The translations under genes and the position numbers were made by a program. Shown here in pieces: positions 59,885 through 64,000 of a stretch of DNA of 64,000 bases; the first letter of the stretch is position 1; each line of letters opens with the position of its first letter. Under the pieces are notes generated by a model. That model searched no databases, was not told where the DNA came from, and was given only the letters and a program-made list of their open reading frames with translations. Source of the stretch: Hymenobacter baengnokdamensis (lineage in GTDB: Bacteria; Bacteroidota; Bacteroidia; Cytophagales; Hymenobacteraceae); assembly GCF_008728635.1 (NCBI RefSeq), contig NZ_CP044285.1, positions 1,860,001 to 1,924,000 of the forward strand, read 5' to 3'.

Positions 59885-60361
59885 TCACGCCGAAGCCTCC
59901 TTGCGCAGGGGCTTCAGCTCAAAGTCGTCGAAGAGAATTTTGCCCTCAATCATGCTCGTAATCTGGCTGGCGACCTTGAAAAAAGTATCGAGTTGGCTCT
60001 GCGGAATTTTATCGCGCACCTTCAGATTAAAGTGCCGCACCGTCTGGCGCGAAACCTCCTTTTTTTCCAGGCCCAGCTCGGTCAGGAAAATGCGCACCGA
60101 GCGCTTGTCCTGCGTATCGGCCTGCTTGTAAATCAGGCCTTTTTCCTCCATGCTGCGCAAGATGCGCGTCAGCGAGCGGGTTTCGAGCCCCAGCAGGGGC
60201 GCAATCTTGGTGGCCGGCGTGCCCAGCTCCTGGTCGATGTTGAGCAGCACGAAGCCGATACTCGTGGTGATGTCGTAGCGGGCGGCCTGCGTGTTGTACA
60301 TGCGCGAAATCGCGTGCCAGGCTACCTTAATGTTGTAATCGACGGTTTCTTCGGGTTTCAT
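59885..60361 (-). CDS. MarR-family transcriptional regulator
   Basis: 158 residues, winged helix-turn-helix. The recognition region is GTPATKIAPLLGLETRSLTR followed by ILRSMEEKGLIYKQADTQDK and RSVRIFLTELGLEKK (wing). No catalytic domain. As the first gene before the beta-oxidation genes and on the same strand, it likely regulates them in response to acyl-CoA or a fatty acid, as FadR-like MarR proteins do elsewhere. The operator is not identified; candidate palindromes flank the gene but are members of the dispersed repeat family A. Confidence 0.88.
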   Translation of the reverse strand: MKPEETVDYNIKVAWHAISRMYNTQAARYDITTSIGFVLLNIDQELGTPATKIAPLLGLETRSLTRILRSMEEKGLIYKQADTQDKRSVRIFLTELGLEKKEVSRQTVRHFNLKVRDKIPQSQLDTFFKVASQITSMIEGKILFDDFELKPLRKEASA

Positions 60362-60422
60362 ATCGCAGCGAAAGTGCGGTAAACATACGAAGAATTTTGT
60401 TAGGCTTGCATAACAAGTGACG

Positions 60423-60510
60423 GAAAAAGTAGCGTGGACGCTGCGAGTCCGCGTGTGGTATCATTTTACTTTATCCCACGCACGGACTCGCAGCGTCCAT
60501 GCTACTTTTC
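60423..60510. repeat. Family A inverted repeat (copy 4)
   Basis: GAAAAAGTAGCGTGGACGCT (from 60423) pairs with CACGGACTCGCAGCGTCCAT then GCTACTTTTC (to 60510), arms of about 30 nt with few mismatches. Core GTAGCGTGGACGCTGCGAGT is nearly identical to copies 1 and 2. It sits between the MarR start and the acyl-CoA synthetase stop, overlapping the last base of that stop codon. Confidence 0.85.
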
Positions 60511-62273
60511 TACTTATACAGGCCCTCAATCGCGGCCTTGTTATTCTCGGTAATCACCTTGCGCTTCACCTTCATGGTGGGCGTCATCTCGCCGCTTTCC
60601 ACCGTCCACTGCTCGGGCAGGAGTACCACTTTTTTCACCTGTTCCCACTGCGCGAAGCCTTGGTTGTACTTCTGCACCAGGTCGTGGTAGAGTTTCACCA
60701 CTTTCTCTTCCTTCACCAGGTCGGCGTTCGACTTGGCGGCCACTCCGTTCTGGCCGGCCCACTTTTTCAGCTCATCCAGGGCCGGAACGATAAGCGCGCC
60801 CGGGAATTTCTGGTCGGCCCCGACCACCATCATCTGCTCAATGAAGGGGTCTTCTTTCATCTTGTTCTCAATGACTTGCGGCGCGATGTACTTGCCGCCG
60901 CTGGTCTTGAACATCTCCTTCTTGCGGTCGGTGATTTTTAGAAAGCGGCCGTTGACGAACTCCCCGATGTCGCCGGTATGAAACCAGCCTTCGCTATCAA
61001 TGGCTTCGGCCGTTAGCTCGGGCTTGTTGTAGTAGCCCTTCATCACGGAGGCCGACTTGGTCAGAATCTCGCCATCGGCGGCAATTTTTACCTCCATATT
61101 GTCGATGAGCGGCCCGACGGCCCCAATCATGTTATCCTGGCGCTCGTAGCCGTTTACCGCAATCACGGGCGAGGTTTCGGTGAGGCCGTAGCCCTCCATC
61201 ACCCGGATGCCGGCCGCCCAGAATACCCGCGCCAGGCGCGGCTGTAAGGCCCCGCCACCGCTCACGATGCAGCGCAGATTGCCGCCCAGCGCCTCGCGCC
61301 ACTTGTTGAAAATGAGCTTGTTGGCCAGCGCCAGCTCGGTGTTGTACACGAAGCCCAGGTCTTTCTGGGTGTCGTATTTCAGGCCCAAATCCAACGCCCA
61401 GAAAAAGAGCTTGTGCTTGATGCCGGTTTGCTCGTGGCCGCGCGCCACAATTCGGTCATACACTTTTTCGAGCAGGCGCGGCACGGTGGTAAAAATGCTG
61501 GGGTGCACCTCGCGCAGGTTGTCGGCAATGGTTTCCATGCTCTCGGCGTAGTAGATGCTTACGCCATTAAGCATATACAAATAGGTAACCATGCGCTCAA
61601 AAATATGGCACAGCGGCAGGAAGCTCAGGGCCTTATCATCACGGCTCACCGGCACGAAGCGCTGCGAGCTGCGGCAGTTGCTTAGCAGGTTATCGTGGCT
61701 GAGCATCACGCCTTTCGGGTTGCCGGTGGTGCCGCTGGTATAAATAAGCGTGAGCAAATCGTTGGGCTGCACGGCCGCTTTCAAGGGCTCCAGGTCGGCG
61801 GGGTTGCCCTGGCTACCCAGCTCCAGCAGCTCGCCGAAATGCCGGGCCCCGGCTACTTTGTCAAACGTAAAGACGTTGGCCGCCGGAATATGCAGGCCCG
61901 CAGTAGCTTCCGTTACTTTGTCGTACAGGTGCTTATCGGCCACGAAAACGGCTTTTACGCCCGCATCGGTAAAAATATATTTATAGTCCTCTACTGTAAT
62001 ACTCGGGTACATCGGCACGCTGGTAGCCCCGATTTGGGCGATGCCGAAGTCGGCCAGCAGCCACTCGGGCCGGTTCATGCTGATGATGGCCACCTTGTCG
62101 TCCTTTTTCAGGCCCAGGCTTAGCAGGCCCAGGCTTACCAGGTTGGCCTGCTGCTGCACCTGCTGTGAGCTGAGCGGTACGTACTGACCATCTGTCTTGG
62201 CCGCCAGCGCATCAGGTTTTGGAGATTTCTCGAGTTGAACAGCGAGGATATCGAAGGAGCGACGAGCATCCAT
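60510..62273 (-). CDS. Long-chain fatty acid-CoA ligase (AMP-binding)
   Basis: 587 residues from ATG 62273 (MDARRSFDILAVQLEKSPKP); an ATG six codons upstream is also possible. Adenylate-forming motifs: TLIYTSGTTGNPKGVMLSHD, then VMEGYGLTETSPVIAVNGYE, the EGWFHTGDIGEF hinge, FKTSGGKYIAPQVIENKM and a C-terminal GxxK-type lysine region (MTPTMKVKRKVITE). It activates fatty acids to acyl-CoA for beta-oxidation. Same strand and next to the MarR and dehydrogenase genes, so it is likely part of the fatty-acid regulon. Confidence 0.92.
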   Translation of the reverse strand: MDARRSFDILAVQLEKSPKPDALAAKTDGQYVPLSSQQVQQQANLVSLGLLSLGLKKDDKVAIISMNRPEWLLADFGIAQIGATSVPMYPSITVEDYKYIFTDAGVKAVFVADKHLYDKVTEATAGLHIPAANVFTFDKVAGARHFGELLELGSQGNPADLEPLKAAVQPNDLLTLIYTSGTTGNPKGVMLSHDNLLSNCRSSQRFVPVSRDDKALSFLPLCHIFERMVTYLYMLNGVSIYYAESMETIADNLREVHPSIFTTVPRLLEKVYDRIVARGHEQTGIKHKLFFWALDLGLKYDTQKDLGFVYNTELALANKLIFNKWREALGGNLRCIVSGGGALQPRLARVFWAAGIRVMEGYGLTETSPVIAVNGYERQDNMIGAVGPLIDNMEVKIAADGEILTKSASVMKGYYNKPELTAEAIDSEGWFHTGDIGEFVNGRFLKITDRKKEMFKTSGGKYIAPQVIENKMKEDPFIEQMMVVGADQKFPGALIVPALDELKKWAGQNGVAAKSNADLVKEEKVVKLYHDLVQKYNQGFAQWEQVKKVVLLPEQWTVESGEMTPTMKVKRKVITENNKAAIEGLYK

Positions 62274-62397
62274 AGAAGCGTAGCGAAGCAATAGGTTGGG
62301 AATTCAGCGGCTAAAGAAACAAGGTTTTAAGTGAAAAGAGCCCGGTATGCGTTGCGGATTATGAAATAAAGCTGCCGATTTTGAGAAGTAACGGGCG

Positions 62398-62405
62398 TAA
62401 ATTTG
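62398..62405 (+). promoter_or_regulatory. Possible -7 box for the 62449 gene
   Basis: TAAATTTG is a perfect TAnnTTTG box 43 nt before the ATG. A TTG upstream is at only 14 nt spacing (62381-62383), so the -33 element is unclear. Confidence 0.4.
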
Positions 62406-62448
62406 GCCCGCACCTGCCGTGGCTCGCCATCGGCGGAAGCGCTTACTG

Positions 62449-63606
62449 ATGAACCTGGCTCTCTTTTTCGACCCGCTGCCCGATGAGCTGACCGCGCCCG
62501 CAACGGTACCAACCAGTGTGGCTGCCTACGCTGCGCGCTTCGCCGAAAACTTTCCGGACTGGCGCCACGCCGACCTGGCCCTGATTGGTCTCGATGAGTG
62601 GCGTGGTACGGCGGCCGGCCCGCCGCCGGCCGGCCGGCACGGCGCCAACTGCGTGCGGGAGCGCTTGTATCAGCTGCAGAAAGGCACCGGGCCGCTCCGC
62701 CTCGTGGACCTGGGCAACCTGCGCCCCGGCCTTAGCCTGGAAGACACCTACCAGCGCCTGCGCGAAGTGGTGGCGGCCCTGCTCGAAGCCGATACGGTGC
62801 CGCTGCTGCTCGGCGGCGGGCATGACCTCGACTGTGGGCAATTTCTGGCTTATGAGGCAATGGGCCAGTCGATTAACTTCGCCGTGGTCGATTCGCGGCC
62901 CGATATGGCCCGGCCCAGCGTGGGCACCCCAGCCGAAGAAAGCCACTTGCGCCGCCTGCTCATGCACGAGCCCAACTTTGTGTTTAGCTGCGCGCACCTC
63001 GCTCATCAGCAATACCTTACCCCAACCGAAGTGCTGACGGCTTTCGAGAAGCTGCACTTCGAAACGATGAGCGTGGGCGAGCTGCGCACCGACCGCCGCC
63101 TGGCCGAGCCGGTCTTGCGCCAGGCCAATTTTGTGAGCATCGATATTGCAGCTATTCGCTGGCAGGATGCGCCGGGCTACTACCCGGCCAGTCCGTTTGG
63201 CCTTAGTAATGAGGATGCTACCCAGCTGTGCTGGTACGCCGGCCACAACGCGCAGTTGTCCTCGCTGGGGCTTTATGGCTACCGGCCCGACCACGACCCG
63301 CACGGCCTGGCCGCCGCCACGCTGGCTACCATGCTCTGGTACTTTATCGAAGGCTTTTACCACCGCAAGCCCGAAACCGGCTTTGGCACCTACCGCTTTC
63401 TTACCTATACCCTGGTGCTGCCCGGCACGCCCGCCGAGCTGGTGTTTTATAAGTCGCGCCGGGCCGATAAGTGGTGGATGCAGGTTGAAAGCATGGGCGA
63501 CCAGACCGTGAAGCGCATTGTGCCCTGTACCCATCAGGACTACCTGCACGCGGCCCAGGGCGACCTGCCGCAGCGCTGGATTCGGACCCAGGCGCTCTTA
63601 GGGTAG
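62449..63606 (+). CDS. Arginase/formimidoylglutamase-family protein with degenerate metal site
   Basis: 385 residues. The arginase fold is visible: ADLALIGLDEWRG, VPLLLGGGHDLDCGQFLAYE, INFAVVDSRPDMA, QANFVSIDIAAIRWQDAPGY and GLYGYRPDHDPHGLAA. Enzymes of the family need GGxH, DAHxD and SxDxDxxDP for two Mn ions. Here the second motif reads DSRPD (His lost) and the third SIDIAAIRW (both later Asp lost). It therefore may not be a ureohydrolase. It matches a divergent Bacteroidota branch often annotated formimidoylglutamase. It is divergent from the acyl-CoA synthetase gene and followed by the cytochrome b5-like gene. Confidence 0.82.
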   Translation: MNLALFFDPLPDELTAPATVPTSVAAYAARFAENFPDWRHADLALIGLDEWRGTAAGPPPAGRHGANCVRERLYQLQKGTGPLRLVDLGNLRPGLSLEDTYQRLREVVAALLEADTVPLLLGGGHDLDCGQFLAYEAMGQSINFAVVDSRPDMARPSVGTPAEESHLRRLLMHEPNFVFSCAHLAHQQYLTPTEVLTAFEKLHFETMSVGELRTDRRLAEPVLRQANFVSIDIAAIRWQDAPGYYPASPFGLSNEDATQLCWYAGHNAQLSSLGLYGYRPDHDPHGLAAATLATMLWYFIEGFYHRKPETGFGTYRFLTYTLVLPGTPAELVFYKSRRADKWWMQVESMGDQTVKRIVPCTHQDYLHAAQGDLPQRWIRTQALLG

Positions 63607-63657
63607 TCAGCCGAGCCAGTTAGCGCAAAGAAGATAAGCCTGCCAACAAAAAACCGA

Positions 63658-63915
63658 ATGAGCCTGACAGCTGACCACGAACCGCCGGCAACGTACACCA
63701 GAAGCCAGCTGGCTTTGCGCAACGGCCAGGACCGCGCCGAGATATGGGTGGCGTACCAGGGGCGGATTTACGATGTTACCCGCTCGCGGCTCTGGCAGCG
63801 CGGCAATCACTACGAGCACTGGGCCGGCCAGGACCTTACGCAGGAGCTTGACAAAGATGCGCCGCACCTGGCCACGGTGTTTGATAAATTCAGTGTAGTA
63901 GGCTTGCTGAGATAA
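63658..63915 (+). CDS. Cytochrome b5-like heme/steroid-binding domain protein
   Basis: 85 residues. Motifs of the cytochrome b5 fold: AEIWVAYQGRIYDVTRSRLW, HYEHWAGQDLTQEL (first heme-ligand region), DAPHLATVFDKFSVVG (second ligand His). The usual HPGG motif is not present, so it belongs to the predicted heme/steroid binding subfamily. The protein is soluble, about 10 kDa. Small b5 proteins of this type donate or accept electrons for oxygenases or bind small molecules; the partner is not in the window. It starts 51 bp after the 62449 gene, so it is probably in the same transcript. Confidence 0.75.
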   Translation: MSLTADHEPPATYTRSQLALRNGQDRAEIWVAYQGRIYDVTRSRLWQRGNHYEHWAGQDLTQELDKDAPHLATVFDKFSVVGLLR

Positions 63916-63944
63916 TATATATTTTATTTAATATAAATAATCAG

Positions 63945-64000
63945 GTGACAACCGAGACCTCATCCGAGTACAACGACCTCGAAACCTTGTCTACCGCGAC
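63945..64000 (+). CDS. murQ: Start of N-acetylmuramic acid 6-phosphate etherase, cut by the window edge
   Basis: GTG 63945 opens MTTETSSEYNDLETLSTA, which matches the usual Bacteroidota MurQ start (MTTExSSxYxxLExMSxxELL). The remainder lies beyond the window. MurQ cleaves the lactyl ether of N-acetylmuramic acid 6-phosphate in muropeptide recycling. The 29-nt AT-rich gap after the cytochrome b5-like gene has a TTATTT/AAATAA hairpin. Identification rests on the first 18 residues only. Confidence 0.65.
   Translation, partial: MTTETSSEYNDLETLSTA

Overview
The window reads as a chromosomal segment of a GC-rich Bacteroidota bacterium, most likely Hymenobacter or a close Cytophagales relative. The evidence is taxon-specific gene content: gliding/T9SS lipoproteins gldB and gldD, a TamL-type lipidated Omp85 protein with TamB, T9SS C-terminal sorting domains on two secreted proteins, a DAHP synthase/chorismate mutase fusion, and promoter-like boxes of the Bacteroidota type (TTG, about 19-20 nt, TAnnTTTG) instead of Shine-Dalgarno-rich starts. 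Coding density is high. I saw no tRNA, rRNA or CRISPR array.

Layout. 1-3.9 kb is an insertion-sequence graveyard: a frameshifted outer-membrane receptor tail, one nearly intact and two decayed IS5-type elements, an IS630 scrap, a perfect 74-bp palindrome, and two decayed pieces that look like class I lanthipeptide precursors. 3.9-10.9 kb is metabolic and hypothetical: lysA, DinB, an old-yellow enzyme, a Tat-exported Gfo/Idh/MocA oxidoreductase, a surface protein and a pirin. 10.9-15.4 kb is an aromatic amino acid operon (pheA, aminotransferase, tyrA, DAHP synthase/chorismate mutase). It is preceded by what looks like a complete ribosome-mediated attenuator: promoter, a 17-residue leader peptide with four Phe and four Tyr codons, an antiterminator arm directly after the leader stop, and an intrinsic terminator. 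15.4-23.3 kb carries secreted enzymes: an acetamidase/formamidase homologue, a MetX-like hydrolase, a DUF1028 protein, a GH10 xylanase with twin operator-like sites, and an M13 peptidase. 23.4-31.1 kb is a tamB-tamL outer-membrane assembly pair.

31.2-36.9 kb holds a frameshifted moxR, two glycosyltransferases, gldB and a PorT-type barrel. 37-46.7 kb is the conserved rng / small ribosomal protein / TPR / HU / mutY / ssb / gldD / recG block, with an IS630 element between mutY and ssb and no gldE between ssb and gldD. 46.7-53.5 kb has an uncharacterised propeller-like secreted protein and a 1512-residue modular T9SS surface protein. 53.6-62.3 kb is a fatty-acid degradation cluster (acyl-CoA dehydrogenase, thiolase, hydroxyacyl-CoA dehydrogenase/enoyl-CoA hydratase, MarR regulator, acyl-CoA synthetase), interrupted by a frameshifted TonB-like gene. 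The right end has a divergent arginase-fold protein, a cytochrome b5-like protein and the start of murQ.

Two families of intergenic inverted repeats recur across the window. Three genes are each broken by an apparent one-base loss in a homopolymer, so base-level verification is needed before calling them pseudogenes.
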